A stretch of 64,000 nucleotides of DNA from Sipunculus nudus (Eukaryota > Annelida > Sipuncula > Golfingiida > Sipunculidae), in the NCBI GenBank assembly GCA_026874595.1, contig CM049315.1, positions 5,270,664 to 5,334,663 on the forward strand. Direction: 5' to 3'. Both the position numbers and the translations under genes were made by a program. Positions 1-12,300 of this stretch are shown piece by piece. How positions within the stretch are numbered: position 1 is the stretch's first letter; every line of letters starts with the position of its first letter. The notes under the pieces are model-generated. The model was given only the letters and a program-made list of their open reading frames with translations. It made no database searches and was not told where the DNA came from.

Positions 1-240
1 CCTTTCACACATTCAGCAGCGCGGCGATTTCGTAAATGGGGCTTTCACATATTCACGGATAGCAACACGGATAATCCCGGAGCATCGTTCCGGAATCATC
101 CGTGTTATCTACGGCATCGCCGTGTAAACACCGGGCATCACCGTGTTAACACCGGGTTGCATCCGTAGTGATCCTTGGTGCACCAGCATGATCGGGGAAT
201 TGCTAGTATGCTTTAACCGGAGTAAAAACTTTAATTTAGG
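1..240. repeat. short degenerate CCGTGTTAACACCGG-type repeats
   Basis: Several imperfect copies of a short word occur here, for example ACACGGATAATCCCGG, CCGTGTTATCTACGGC, CCGTGTAAACACCGGGC and CCGTGTTAACACCGGG. They are spaced about 25-30 bp apart, and many are partly palindromic around GTTAAC. No coding sequence is recognised. This looks like the decayed end of a small tandem or hairpin-rich repeat that starts before the window. The rest of the stretch up to 1136 shows nothing recognisable. Confidence 0.45.
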
Positions 241-1136
241 GGACGCCATTTTTCCCCGACCCCCATGCATGCGGTCCTTGCGTCGCCGTCCATGTTAAGC
301 CTGTTATTCCTGTATAAGCGATTTGCAGACTTGGTTGCGCAAAAAGATCGTGAGTTCTCCAAAACTTAAGAGTGGGTGTCTCAGAGGAATCCTTGCCTGA
401 CAGGCTGAGAATATACCACATCCCCGTGCGGCAATAACTCTACAGGAAATAGTAAAGGATGGCTGTTAGATGCCTCATAATACCACAGTGTCACACGCAT
501 CAGGGTTCTCTCGCCCGCTCGTGGCATTAATTATTATTCTCCTTGGTTTATGCCCCGCGTTCGACAGGTGACCTTATTACAGGATAAATTGAACTCCAGT
601 GAAGAAATAGAGAAGAATCCCTCCTTCCTTGCCATTCGTGTAGATATAATATTCACCTTCAATTTTTACCATATTTATGCTCTCAAATATCAGTATTCTT
701 TACTGGAATGTTACTTTGTGAAGAGAGCACGACATGGTATATAATTTTCTCTCAAATATTCTGATATGAGTTTACAAAATTAATCTTACCACTTAACATT
801 TATCTTAACTCGATATGATATTACAATAACAGCTCATACTTATTATACACACAACTAGTCATAATCACGGTCAAAATTATAAGTATGGAACTCAATATTT
901 CCTTAGGAACATTAACCCTTCCTTACGCCCTGCAGATATTATATAATAGTCGTAAAGCTGAACAATATTAAAAGAAAACAAAAATCTTCATAAAAAATAT
1001 GCAAATATACCCTATTTTACTTTATTTAACTATGAAACGATGTAGAATCGCAAAATAAAACTGTGTAGCTTTTAAAAAAATGAACAATGATTCCTAACAT
1101 TGAAAAACACCTGAGCTTCATCCGAGGACGTTACTG

Positions 1137-2930
1137 GTTCCCGTAACTTCCCTGGGAAGACTCCACATTCTTCTGTTGTTTTCCTAGGTAGACTCCACAT
1201 TCTTCCGTTGTTTCTCTGGGAAGACTCCACATTCTTCTGTTGTTTCCCTGGGTAGACTCCACAATCTTCTGTTGTTTCCCTGGGTAGACTGCACATTCTT
1301 CTGTTGTTTCCCTGGGAAGAATGCACATTCTTCTGTTGTTTCCCTGGGAAGACTGCACATTCTTCTGTTGTTTCCCTGGGAAGACTGCTCATTTTTCCGT
1401 TGTTTCCCTGGAAAGACTGCACATTCTTCTGTTGTTTTCCTGGGAAGACTGCACATTCTTCCGTACCCTCCCTTGGAAGACTGCACATTCTTCTGTTGTT
1501 TCCCTGGGAAGACTGCACATTCTTCCGTAGTTTCCCTGGGAAGACTGCACATTCTTCCGTAGTTTCTCTGAAAAGACTCCACATTCTTCTGTTGTTTCCA
1601 TGGGAAGACTGCACATTCTTCCGTAGTTTCTCTGGGAAGATTGCACATTCTTCTGTTGTTTCCATGGGAAGACTGCATATTCTTCTGTTATTCCCTGGGA
1701 AAACTGCACATTTTTCTGTTGTTTCCCTGGGAAGACTGCACATTCTTCTGTTGTTTCCCTGGGAAGACTCCACATTCTTCTGTTGATTCCCTGAGAAGAC
1801 TGCACACTCTTCTGTCATTTTCCTTGGAAGACTCCACATGCTTCTGTTGTTTCCCTGGGAAGACTCCACATTCCTTTGTTGTTTCTCTGGTCTGGGAAGA
1901 ATCCACATTCTTCTGTTGTTTCCCTGGAAGACTGCACATTCTTCTGTTATTTCTCTGGTCAGACACCACATTTGTTTTTGTGTTTCTCTAGGAAGACTCC
2001 ACATTCTTCTGTTGTTTTCCTAAGGAGGACTCCACATTCTTCTGTTGTTTTCCTTGGATGACTCCACATTCTTCTGTTGTTGATTCCCTGGGAAGACTCC
2101 ACATGCTTCTGTTGTCTTCCCTGGGCAGACTCAACATGCTTCTGTTGTTTCCCTGAGAAGAATATACATGTTTCTGTTGTTTCCCTGGGCAGACTCCACA
2201 TGCTTCTGTTGTTTTCCTTTGGAAGACTCCACATGCTTCTGTTGTTTCCTTGGGAAGACACCATATTCTTCTGTTGCTTCCCTGGGAAGACTCCACATTC
2301 TTCTGTTATATCCCTGGGCAGACTCCACATACTTCTGTTGTTCCCCTGGGTAGACTCCAGATGCTTCTGTTGTTCTCCTGAGGAAGACTCCATATGCTTC
2401 TGTTGTTTCCTTGAGAAGACTCCACATTCTTCTGTTGTTTTCCTGGGAAGGCTCCTCATTTTTCTGTTGTTTTCCCTGGGCAGACTCAACATGCTTCTGT
2501 TGTTTCCCTGAGAAGTATATAAGTGTTTCTGTTGTTTCCCTGAATAGACTGCACATTCTTCGGTTGTTTTCCTGGGAAGGCTCCGTATTCTTCTGTTGTT
2601 TCTCTGGGAAGACTCCACATTCTTCTGTTGATTCCCTGGGAAGACTCAACATGCTTCTGTTGTTTCCCTGAGAAGAATCCACATTTTTCTGATGGCTCCC
2701 CGTTCCCTGTGTTTTTCCTGGGCAGACTCCACATGCTTCTGTTGTTTTCCTTTGGAAGACTCCACATACTTCTGTTGTTTCTTTGGGAAGACACCACATT
2801 CTTCTGTTGCTTCCCTGGGAAGACTCCACATTCTTCTGTTATATCCCTGGGCAGACTCCACATACTTCTGTTGTTCCCCTTGACAGACTCCACATTCTTC
2901 TGTTGTTTCTCTGAGAAGATTCCACACGGA
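1137..2930. repeat. 32-bp minisatellite, about 56 copies
   Basis: The unit, read on the plus strand, is close to TTTCCCTGGGAAGACTCCAC followed by ATTCTTCTGTTG, 32 bp in all. Variants include GACTGCAC, GACTCAACATGC and CAGACTCCACATGC. Single-base indels are scattered through it. The 3' half (about 2080-2925) has a higher-order layer: a run including the TTATATCCCTGGGCAGACTCC variant near 2301 recurs about 533 bp later near 2834. Because 32 is not a multiple of three and the unit lacks stops in most frames, overlapping long open frames appear on both strands (up to 310 codons on the minus strand). These are artefacts, not genes. Confidence 0.95.
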
Positions 2931-5519
2931 CTTGACATTCAGGATCGACCTGACAGAATGAAACCAGTACGTTCAAACGCCCTCAGCAACCAACAGATCC
3001 AGGGTTCAGGATGATGTATGATTTATAAGAAGGACATGCCTTTCTTGCTATATTTCTGCACTCTTTCTAACAGATTAAACACAGTAGGTCTTTCACGCGG
3101 GCAGACAATACCTGAAGTTATTAAAATGTTGAGTATGAAATGTCATTATTACATTTTATCGAGTCAGTATTTTGTACATAGTATAGTGCTGAATGTTATA
3201 CACATTCACAGATTGTAAGGGCTCAAACCTGGGACATTTAGCTAAAAGCATCGATATTTTATCAATTAAGTTATCATCTGTTGCTAAAACGTGCTTTAAA
3301 AATGATGACATTTATTTTTGCCCATTGTTTTACACCATGCTTTTACTTGGTGTTACGAAACAATAAATAAAATTCAGTTAATTATAACAAGGGAATATCA
3401 GATATTTATTCTTAGAAAACGAATCGTCGTTTACAAAGTTCATCGTTAATTATGTTGTATAACAAATTAGTAAGTAAATGGATTCGTATGTCATCACGAA
3501 ATCTCAAAAAGGCCACCGGTTGCTCAATGACGTCATCTATGATTTATTCATTGAAACGGGCGGGTATTATACATGTTTTGCACAGAGCCTGAACCTAAAA
3601 TAACGTACACTAATAAAAATCCTGTGTTTGTTATACCGCCGTGCAGGCTTGATTGGTGTATACCAATATATGTGTTGGATAATACATGATACAGATGCAG
3701 AGACTCGGTCTGTGATTGTCACGAAGCTTGGTGATGGGGACGAGGACCCAGCAGGAAATATAACCACAATGACGACCATGGAATAGGTATACATCTCCAA
3801 ACTATTGACATTTTACAAATTGGATATTTGGCTAATTAAGTTCCTGACAACTTGTTATGAAGAAATTCAAGTTTACCGGGGCCTTCAATGTCGGGGACTA
3901 GTTGATTATGGAACCGATTCATCTCGAAGAGAAGTCGTAAAAACTTCAAGGGGATGTCATAAACATGATTTAGGTCTTGAACATATGCAACATAATAATA
4001 AGTAAAGCGTTGCAATTCAAATAGCTGTTCTCTTTAATGAGTTACCGAAAGATTGCAAAAGCCACCAGTTATATATTCACACATGTGTACATATATATCG
4101 TGGCGGTTTTGATTCGTAATGAGTGGTTTGATAACGTATTTACTCATATCCATAGATAATTGCCCAATATTTTACTACCAAGAGCTCCCGGCTGCTTATG
4201 GTCGTTCCAGCCCCCCACAGATGTTCTATTATGAGCTGCGATAGTCCCTTCGAAAATATATTTGAATTATTTCTGAATTAATGTAGAAAAAAAACCCTTT
4301 AGGACATTAATTCCCGATAGTTCTAGACAAAAACGTGTATATCCGAGGCATGGTCATAGGATTCCGTGATAAAAGTCCCTTGGCTTCACTGTCGGGTATA
4401 ATAAAGGTGACAAAATTTATAGGATTTCTTTGTCAATATAACGGACCACAACACCCAATGTGATTCGACGCCTCACGTTTTTTTTTTTTTGTTCTATTAA
4501 GTTCTATTAAGGCATTCTTTTGGTTTTTTTTAATTTGAGGATGCAGTTGTAAATTTTAAACCCGTAGATAGATATATATCTAAATAATACCCTGGTGTTT
4601 TACGAATAACGTTTGGCAGTGTACCTTTATCTAGCTGTCTGTTGTCGCCTGAGTGCGCATGCGCATTTCTTTCATTTTGTTTTCGTCTTGACCATCGACT
4701 CTCTCTTCTCGTTCAATTTTAAATCAGTACTCTTAAGGCATTCTTTTGTACTGTTTAAACACTCTTTCGAAGCAAGGTGGTTGTATCAGTTTTTTTATAT
4801 AAGTTGAATAAAACAAATGCATTTCAACAGATTCTGTGGACTATGGTTCATTATGTCAGGATTTTGATCATGAAAGCGGTATCAGGTTGAGCATCGTAAT
4901 CAACTCGTCTGACTTCGTTTGTAAATATGCCGTGTGTAGAAAAATAAAATAATTCGAAATTCTCATTCACCTAATGTCAGGTAATTCCCTGAAGAAAATG
5001 CTCATGCGAGGACAGTTAACCTGGTGCCTGGGTCCAGGAGAATTAAGGGGCCATTGATAAAAGAAACCTAAGTGCTTTTCCTGTCCCGATCCTTCAGGAA
5101 ATGAAAATATTTAATTATCATTACTCAGTATAAAGAAAGAGAGTACAAGTCTACAAACTTTTTTTTACTATTATTGGCTTTTCAGCAGAGCTTTGGGGTC
5201 CATGGGTTTGTTGGTTCTGAGTTGCCATTGATGTTTTCTCGTATTTATCACCTTAATCAATACATTGCAATTAAACATAAGACACAATTGAATCTTTCAC
5301 CGTCCTTCTACCCACAGCTCTTACTTAAAATCTTTGTAATCCATCCCAAAAATTTGGTAATGTGCCTAAAGCCTTTAGATATAATGTCTAACCTAAAAAA
5401 ACATATGTTAATCATGTCAATACTGTTTCAATCGTTTAATCAATGGTAACTTTAATGAAAAGCAGAGTAGGATGTTGTAGATATGGAGGGACTCCTATGG
5501 AGACAGCTTGGACCTGGTC
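2931..5519. other. intergenic sequence, no gene recognised
   Basis: Apart from a tRNA-like relic near 3220-3290, I see AT-rich sequence with homopolymer runs, a TGACGTCA palindrome near 3528 and no convincing exon. The small open frames (60-91 codons) lack similarity to families I know and lack supporting splice signals. Confidence 0.5.
3218..3292 (-). repeat. degenerate tRNA-like relic (SINE head or tRNA pseudogene)
   Basis: Read on the minus strand there is an A-box-like stretch, TAACTTAATTGATAAAATATC, about 35 bp upstream of a B-box-like GGTTTGAGCCC. The T-stem pairing is incomplete (three of five pairs), so it is unlikely to be a working tRNA gene. It is best read as a decayed tRNA-derived SINE head or an old tRNA pseudogene. 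Confidence 0.3.
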
Positions 5520-5720
5520 TCAGTAGGACTGATATACGGTTAACGTGCCGTTATAATTCCTAATATCAATCCCATCTTCTTCAGAGAGCGGTAAGACCAC
5601 CCTGTGGCGTTCCATTACTTCGTGACGGGTACCCTTCAGGAGAACACTGAAGGATAATTTGGAAGCTACAAGATATGCGCTGACGTATTTGGTGGGCTCC
5701 GGCAAACAGCCTTTGTCCGG
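5520..5720 (-). CDS. possible terminal coding exon, unknown product
   Basis: On the minus strand a good splice acceptor (pyrimidine-rich ATTTCCTTAG) lies just upstream of 5720. It opens directly in phase 0 into 66 codons ending in TGA at 5520-5522. The predicted peptide has a mixed, protein-like composition: it begins PDKGCLPEPTKYVSAYL, continues through LSFSVLLKGTRHEVMERH and ends NYNGTLTVYQSY. It is neither repeat-derived nor low-complexity. I do not recognise the family, and I could not find a partner exon upstream in the window. It could be the last exon of a gene lying at higher coordinates, a fragment of an unrecognised transposon protein, or chance. Confidence 0.3.
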   Translation of the reverse strand, partial: PDKGCLPEPTKYVSAYLVASKLSFSVLLKGTRHEVMERHRVVLPLSEEDGIDIRNYNGTLTVYQSY

Positions 5721-6796
5721 CTAAGGAAATTCGTGTAACTACCGTCTCGCCTTGTCCGGGGGGCACCATGCAATATGTAACCACATCCGTTCAGCTATAA
5801 CTTTGTTAGGAACTTTCTTGATCCTAGGTTTCCTAGCCTGTTTGTGTTACAGCTGCTGATTCTTTTTAAGGCATAAATTTGCGGTTTTGGGGAAAGGTTG
5901 TTGGAGCAATTTTACTTCAAACGGAATCTTAAAAAAAGTAACCTTTGGAAAAAATGGCCTGCAGCTTACTTTATACTTCTTTGTAAACACCCAATTCGAT
6001 CTGGCAAACAATCAATTGGTGGCAAAGTAATCTCGTGAAATTGTCCGCTCTATCTAATTACCAACAAAGAGTGGAATGCATCTTTCCTGATAAAAGAGCG
6101 AGGCGGCAGAAACTGTAAGAAAATAGCCATTTGCCTCGGGCTTATTACATATAGCCTTGACTTCTCACTTGCAGTAATGCAGTAGAAATATATTCTTTTT
6201 AATATTTGTTCTTAAGATCTAAAGGACTTTCGAGAAACGTGATTACGCTTTGAAAATAATATTAAATTAATTGACCATTTAGGTTTATTGATTTAATCTC
6301 CTAGCCAATCCGATTTCGCCAAACGACATTTTGCCGCCATATATTTGTATACGTTTTTATTGCAGACCATTCTAAAACATTTTCAGCATTTATATCAATG
6401 TAACGGATCTGGAAGATGTGTTTTAGGAGTCTTTCTGTAAATATGCTGTTACTATATATAAGTATATAAGTTACTGTAGTATATCCAGTTAGCCCAGCAT
6501 AAAATCAATGGAACATTGAAATAGTTTCTATTATTGACCAACACGGGTTAAACAACGTTGAATAGAGGATTTGGGAAATAAAGGGATTTGTCACTCTTAC
6601 AAAGGTATAAGCACGTGTGCAAAAGTATAGGGAAGAAAAAGTTGTGAGAAAAAATCCTTCGATGCTTTTTTTTTTGCATAAAGCATGCATTAATAAATTT
6701 CCCTGATATTTTTAGCCGAAAAAGCGTCCCCTGTGCCCTCTCTAATTCGTTCCTGTAAAAATGTGCAGTGATCAGACGCATGAGGAAACTTTCCCA

Positions 6797-6799
<3 letters not shown>
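5721..6799. other. intergenic sequence, nothing recognised
   Basis: AT-rich sequence with no recognisable gene. Weak open frames on the minus strand at 6505-6841 run into a TA microsatellite and have no known similarity. Confidence 0.5.

Positions 6800-6830
<31 letters not shown>
6800..6830. repeat. (TA)n microsatellite
   Basis: About 15 uninterrupted TA dinucleotides. They create the tyrosine/isoleucine-rich ends of the small open frames around them. Confidence 0.98.
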
Positions 6831-6836
<6 letters not shown>

Positions 6837-6899
6837 TACACTATTAAATTTGATGACCTTTATATTTTCACCTATGCAAGATTTTAATGTTACCAGCGG

Positions 6900-6935
6900 G
6901 TTATCCCTTAATTCCGACATGCAACCTGCGACATC
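6900..6935 (+). repeat. fragment of a dispersed repeat shared with 22219-22250
   Basis: The words CTTAATTCCGACATG and CAACCTGCGACAT here recur near 22221 as CTTAATTCCGACATG and TAACCTGTGACAT. The similarity fades on both sides. The two copies therefore come from an unidentified dispersed family of which only a short core is still visible. Confidence 0.5.
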
Positions 6936-7299
6936 CGGGTTTCAGTCTGAATGAAAACAGTTGGCAGCTCCCATGGGCGTTTTCGAAATTTGTGCAACGT
7001 CCGCGTTTGATAAAGGCATGGGAATTCGATCGGAAAGTAGCCGAAGGTCAGGGAGTGTTGGGACATGGAGATCCCTGAATTGTCAGTGTGTCCCTGAGGT
7101 CAATTTGTTAAATAGCCAAACGGATAATAAAATGACCGATTGTACAATATGATTTATTATTCATGGATATTCATCAAGTATTGATCTACTTATCTTATTA
7201 TCCCAATTATATTACTCGTTAATAATGAACACCGGCAGCATCAAATAGTGTATCCAGTGAGTATAATGATATATTTTAGTCTAAATGGCATAATCGTGC

Positions 7300-7575
7300 G
7301 ATGTGCGAAGAATGTGATGTAGGCCAAAGGCGGCCGCAGGAATGACCTACGACGGTAGAACGTTCGTACGACAGTAGGGTTACCAAAAAAAAAATCGATC
7401 GTAATTCGTAGGTTTCCCGTACAACAGTCGCAAGGCATCGTACATCAGACCTACGAGACCGGCCTGAAGTAAAAACTGACTCTGACATGTTCAAAATTCT
7501 ACGACAAGGTACTAACACAGCATTTTCTGTCGTAGAACACCTGAATTTCGTACGACCCCCGTGCGATGTTTGCGG
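7300..7575. repeat. hairpin-rich element made of CGTACGAC/CCTACGAC words
   Basis: The interval repeats short words such as CCTACGAC, TCGTACGACAGTAGG, ATTCGTAGG, GTCGTAGAAC and TTCGTACGACCCC on both strands. Local hairpins result, for example CCTAC(n)GTAGG near 7346-7380. CpG density is much higher than in the surroundings. This looks like a non-autonomous palindromic element, MITE-like or foldback. I could not define terminal inverted repeats or a target-site duplication, so the boundaries are approximate. Confidence 0.4.
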
Positions 7576-9090
7576 CTTAGACATTTAACACGTCGGTCTG
7601 ATGTTGGTCTAAAGCCTAGCGTACACGTTACAAAATTTGGAAACGATATTATACGAAGCATCCTGGCTTCTTGGCTTCCTATTGCCACGAGCATGTTGAA
7701 ATGCAGTACGAAATACACGATCATGGCTTTGTATTGTAACGTATATATTATATCGTGTATGAATTTCATTACGCGTACGCTGGGCTTATCCTTCTCCTAC
7801 CCTTCTTCATATATCCTGTTCCTAGTGCACAAAGTCGATTATTTACGTTGATGGTCATCCAATGTTCGTATATATTAGATTAATATGAGATCATGCGAGA
7901 CTGGTTCGTATTATGTGGCCGCAGATGTCCTATTTTTGGCAGGGGCCGGGAGTTGGTCAAAATTTCAGAGTACCTTTACGAATCACTGAGAAGGTGATGT
8001 AGTTCAGGTGCGACAGTACTCTAATTAAATGGTAGTCTGATTATGCTCCACTCTGTTCCCGATTCATCGATGAAGCTGAACAATGTGGAAGCGTATTGAC
8101 CTGTTATTTAATAAAAGTAGTGCGACTGAGGATTCCCTTTGGATGTGATGTTATCTATGGTCATTAGTATAATATCAACGGGTGTATTATTATCATTATT
8201 ATTATTATTATTATTATTAGCTGCACCCGTGGAAAATCCACGGCACTATCTGATGCATTTTTTTTGTAATGAACTGATAGGAACTAAACGACGCATATTT
8301 TAATCCTAAAGTTTTTGCAGGAACTTTTGTCATATGTTTCATTTATATGATATAAAAATTACTTCTGCTAGAATTCCCCAGGAACATCCCCCCCCCCCCC
8401 AAAAAAAAATTATCAACATAGAAAGAAAAATATTCTATTCCGGAAATCACACAAAAAAATAAATTTGGAAAAAGACGTGAGGCATATGCAGGGTGTACGA
8501 ATTTTTAAGTGAGAAGGGTTTTTTTCCGATAAACAACATAGGTCCGACAGGTTCATTGCTTGGGAAATATTGTAGACATAACGATTGTATAAAGAAACTT
8601 TCTACCGTGAAATTGTATGAAAGATGCTTTGTATTATAGTTGAAGCTGAGGCGACATCGTGAAACACGATGTTTTTTTAGTGTAGTCAGTTGAGGGTATA
8701 GTCTAAGGCATGTTTACAGACACATACGTTATTTGTACACGCATACATATGTCGTTGAAGTCTCTTGCTCATGAAACGTAGGCGTATAGCTGCCAATGTT
8801 AAAAAGATAGGCCCAGAGAATATACCCCAACAGTATAAAATTTTTGGTCGAAGTACTGTAAATTGTCATGGAATAAGCAAGTCTGATGCAAAATTGACAG
8901 CTCTCCCAGATAAAAAGAAAGCATGTTGATATATTTCAATGAAAGCATTTAGCAAAGAAACCACTTCAGCCTTGCTTCGTTGCATTAAATTGCATCCTTA
9001 ATCCATTACATTATTGGAAGTAATCGGACAACCATAATATATGTTTTTCTTAAGTGTCATAATCACAATTCCACAAAGGAATAATTATAA
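7576..9090. other. intergenic sequence, with an (ATT)n run
   Basis: No gene is recognised. It contains an ATT trinucleotide microsatellite at 8184-8219 and a poly-C/poly-A run at 8390-8409. Confidence 0.55.
8184..8219. repeat. (ATT)n microsatellite
   Basis: Roughly eleven ATT units with one CATT interruption near the 5' end. Confidence 0.95.
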
Positions 9091-9094
9091 GGTG

Positions 9095-9385
9095 CCATTG
9101 TCCCCGAGTAGAAGCCGCCCATTCGTATAAAGTGATCTCCCCCGGGGGGAGGGGGGCTTCCTTAAAAAAAACTGTTTTCAAACAACCCATAAGTGAGGAT
9201 TACAGGTAGCCTCCTGAAAAAGCGTGACAGGCGAAAAATGCATTTGTAGAGGGTTAGGGTAAAGACTTATCAATAGTCCATTTCATTTTAGAGTTAATAA
9301 GAATCACCCATATATATTTTCTTATAAACCATTATTACAAAGGACCATTCCTTTGTCCCCGTGTGGAAGCCACCCATTCTTATTT
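9095..9385 (+). repeat. two direct copies of a CCATT..TCCCCG..GAAGCC module
   Basis: CCATTGTCCCCGAGTAGAAG followed by CCGCCCATTC (9095-9124) is echoed by CCTTTGTCCCCGTGTGGAAG followed by CCACCCATTC about 255 bp later (near 9350-9379). The shared module suggests a degenerate direct repeat or two fragments of one dispersed family. Function is unknown. Confidence 0.45.
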
Positions 9386-12300
9386 ATTTGTTCTGCCACT
9401 CGCAAGGTGAACTCGTGTTAATGAAGCATGACAGTGTTCACACATGAAACGCATACATTTGAACACATATTCCGATATTAAAGGAGATTCTGGTGGAGGT
9501 CTGTACACCCTGACTACATATTCTACTTTGTTATCTATTTAAAGATGAACTGGTGATTTTTTTTTCATGTTTCGCCGTCCCTTCAGACAACGGATCTTAA
9601 CAAATATATGTAACACAGTGCACCGGGTTGTGAAGGAGTTGTTGAACCATGAAAGGTGTGTATAAACCTACACAGCAAAGAACATCCTCGCGGCGACGTG
9701 ATGTCTCGAATAGCAGCTGTTATTACTATATTGTTCTGTTCCCATTCCTATGCGTCAAATAAATAAATCATTGTATGCATGTGTTGTATAAAAATGTACA
9801 ATTTATTATGTCATTTCGAATGACAAATGAAACCAGAGTATATTCCACATTATGAAATGTATGTCATCAACCTTTTGGTGACAGATATAGCTTTCCTAAA
9901 CACTTCATTTTCGTTTTGTTGGTTTTGGCGAAGCCTTATAAGAAGTAGTGGCTATATTATTTAGTGTCATAAAACATGTAAAAAATGAAAAAGCTCATGT
10001 ACCTGCTTGGATTTTCCTAGGCAATCTGGACCTTTATGCGTGAACTCTTGTCATGTCACGGAAAATCAGGTATTTAGGATCTGACAAGTGAGAGCTATAT
10101 TCTGAATATTAAAGCATTGAGCAAGTGAGGGAGAAAGGTTCTATCAGATCCAGGCAATGAGGCGGAGTGGCAGCCTGACGCTCGTATGTTAGGTTTTATC
10201 TGCTTTAGATCCCAAAGAAAACGACGGACCGCATGAAACGCTGTTTTTTTTGGCAACCATGAATACTAAGAATTGAAGGCAATTTGATCCAACTGTCATT
10301 CAGATCCATTTAAGGATAGTAATGGAAGTCCAAAATATTCCTCTCTTACTGTCGGCTCTGGTAATATGTAATCTGGGAAAATGTAAAATGTAATCAAGGC
10401 CATGCATAGTAAAAAATAAGTTTCCTTTTATGACTGATATATCAAAAAAGCGGCCTGAAGGCCATGTCGATCTGTAGACAAGCAGGAAAAGTACATTATG
10501 AACTATCTGCAATGAGAATAACGGAAAATGACAGAGAAATTTTATAATTGTTAGTCATATTTGTGAATCATACCCTCCACATGCAGCGGTTAAACACTGC
10601 AGTCATAACTGGTCTCCTTGTTTTGCTTTGTATAGCAAGGTTCTCTGGGTGTGAACACCAGGTGGACACAGTGCAAAGAAATGTTATCTGACCAATGAGA
10701 GCGTGGTATCGCATGGTGCATCCAGCTCCACACCAGGGACACCCGCTCCCGTTTCTCTGATTTCACCGGTTCTGACACAGGGCCAGGATTCGGACAAACT
10801 ATAGAGAGTGTTTCAGAGTAATCAAAACACTGATGTCTGTAGGTTGGCGATAAGTACAGACCTACATGCACGCGAACACACACATCCACGAGTAGTCCTG
10901 CCCGTGTTTGGACGTAAGCACTCTATTCGAATAATCCAGAATCGAGTTCATGGAAGCAGGAACTATGTTTTCATCATTCTTTGGGTTCATGGTGACGTCG
11001 AGACATGACGTCGTAACAATCTTCACTCTCATATAAGAGAGCGCGCCATATGTAGACAAGGGTCCTTATCCATACAAATCAAAAAGACTTAGAGAAAAGT
11101 TTATGTGGGTAAATACACAAGAAATTTAGAGTTATTTATCTTGAGGAAGAAATTATTGATGCTTCATCTATAATTATTAGATATTTATACAATTTAATCA
11201 TTAATCAATTTATATTCACAAGGGGAACGATATGCTTCAGGAAGGAAATTTTTAAGTATTTATCGTAAAGGGGGAACAGCAGAGTCAAGTTCCACAGGGT
11301 AAGCCGTTTTATCTCTGATAAACAGCAACAGAAAAGCCTTTTTACGAACTAAATCGAAGCTTTTGTACAGTTTTTCCTGTGCCATCTAAAAGATTAAAAT
11401 TGCTATTGCGGGCATGTCATTTTTATTTTCATTAAGAATGTGAAAAATAAAAGAAATCTTGCGCCAAAGAAGAAGTGCCGCTGCGTGTGTTTCATCAATT
11501 ATTGACTGCAACATTGAAACGGTCTTAATGGAAGCGGGGGAAAGTGTGGTCTTTTTATAACTGTCAGCGAAGAGTCATGTCAAGCAAAACCGTTAATGAG
11601 TCACGTTGCTCCATATATCTGTGAAACCTTTTATAGGGGCGGATCAAGAATTTTTTCCAAGTGGTGTATCAAAATATGTGTCCGCATATAAATGTGTTTA
11701 AATGTATTAGCGGCCGCACAGGCCAGAGGTTCCGGGACCCTCCTGCAGGGAGAGTTTCTAATCTAGAAAGCAAAAGCTGCCATTTCCGGCTTCTCAGAAT
11801 TAAGCAACAAGGATCAAACTAAAGGGATGTAATGGTAAGGATTTATTTTCGTTTTGGCCAATAGTTTAGCATTAACTATTTTTACTTCAGATTTACATCT
11901 GATTTCATAAAGCAATACCCAACCATGATCTGGTAAGAAAATTTGATTAAATGAATTGTTTATTTATTTATGACAAGAAGGTTGATAGGATATCGCGAGC
12001 ACATTCTTTTGGTATAATTCAACACCCTTTAAGCCTTATCTGTAGATTCGCGGGCTGCCGTCTTGACAATCAGCTGAGTCCGTGTCTCATAGCTGCACTG
12101 TCATGGGAGGGAGAGCTATCATTCGGTTGTATATCAAATTGCCGTACTTATATTTAGAACGCTTCGTGTATTCTATGTTATTAGAGCCTGTTGATAGTTT
12201 TAGTTTATCGCTTGGACAAGCAGAAATATGGACTCTTGTAGAGAGAAAACTGCCAAAAAAAAACTTTAAATATTAAACTTTTATAATAATTCATTTTCCG

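Noticed and set aside
1072-2829. Glutamine/asparagine-rich proteins of 93-310 residues on both strands
   Set aside because: All are translations of the 32-bp minisatellite in overlapping frames. No two frames can all be real, and the unit is non-coding by structure.
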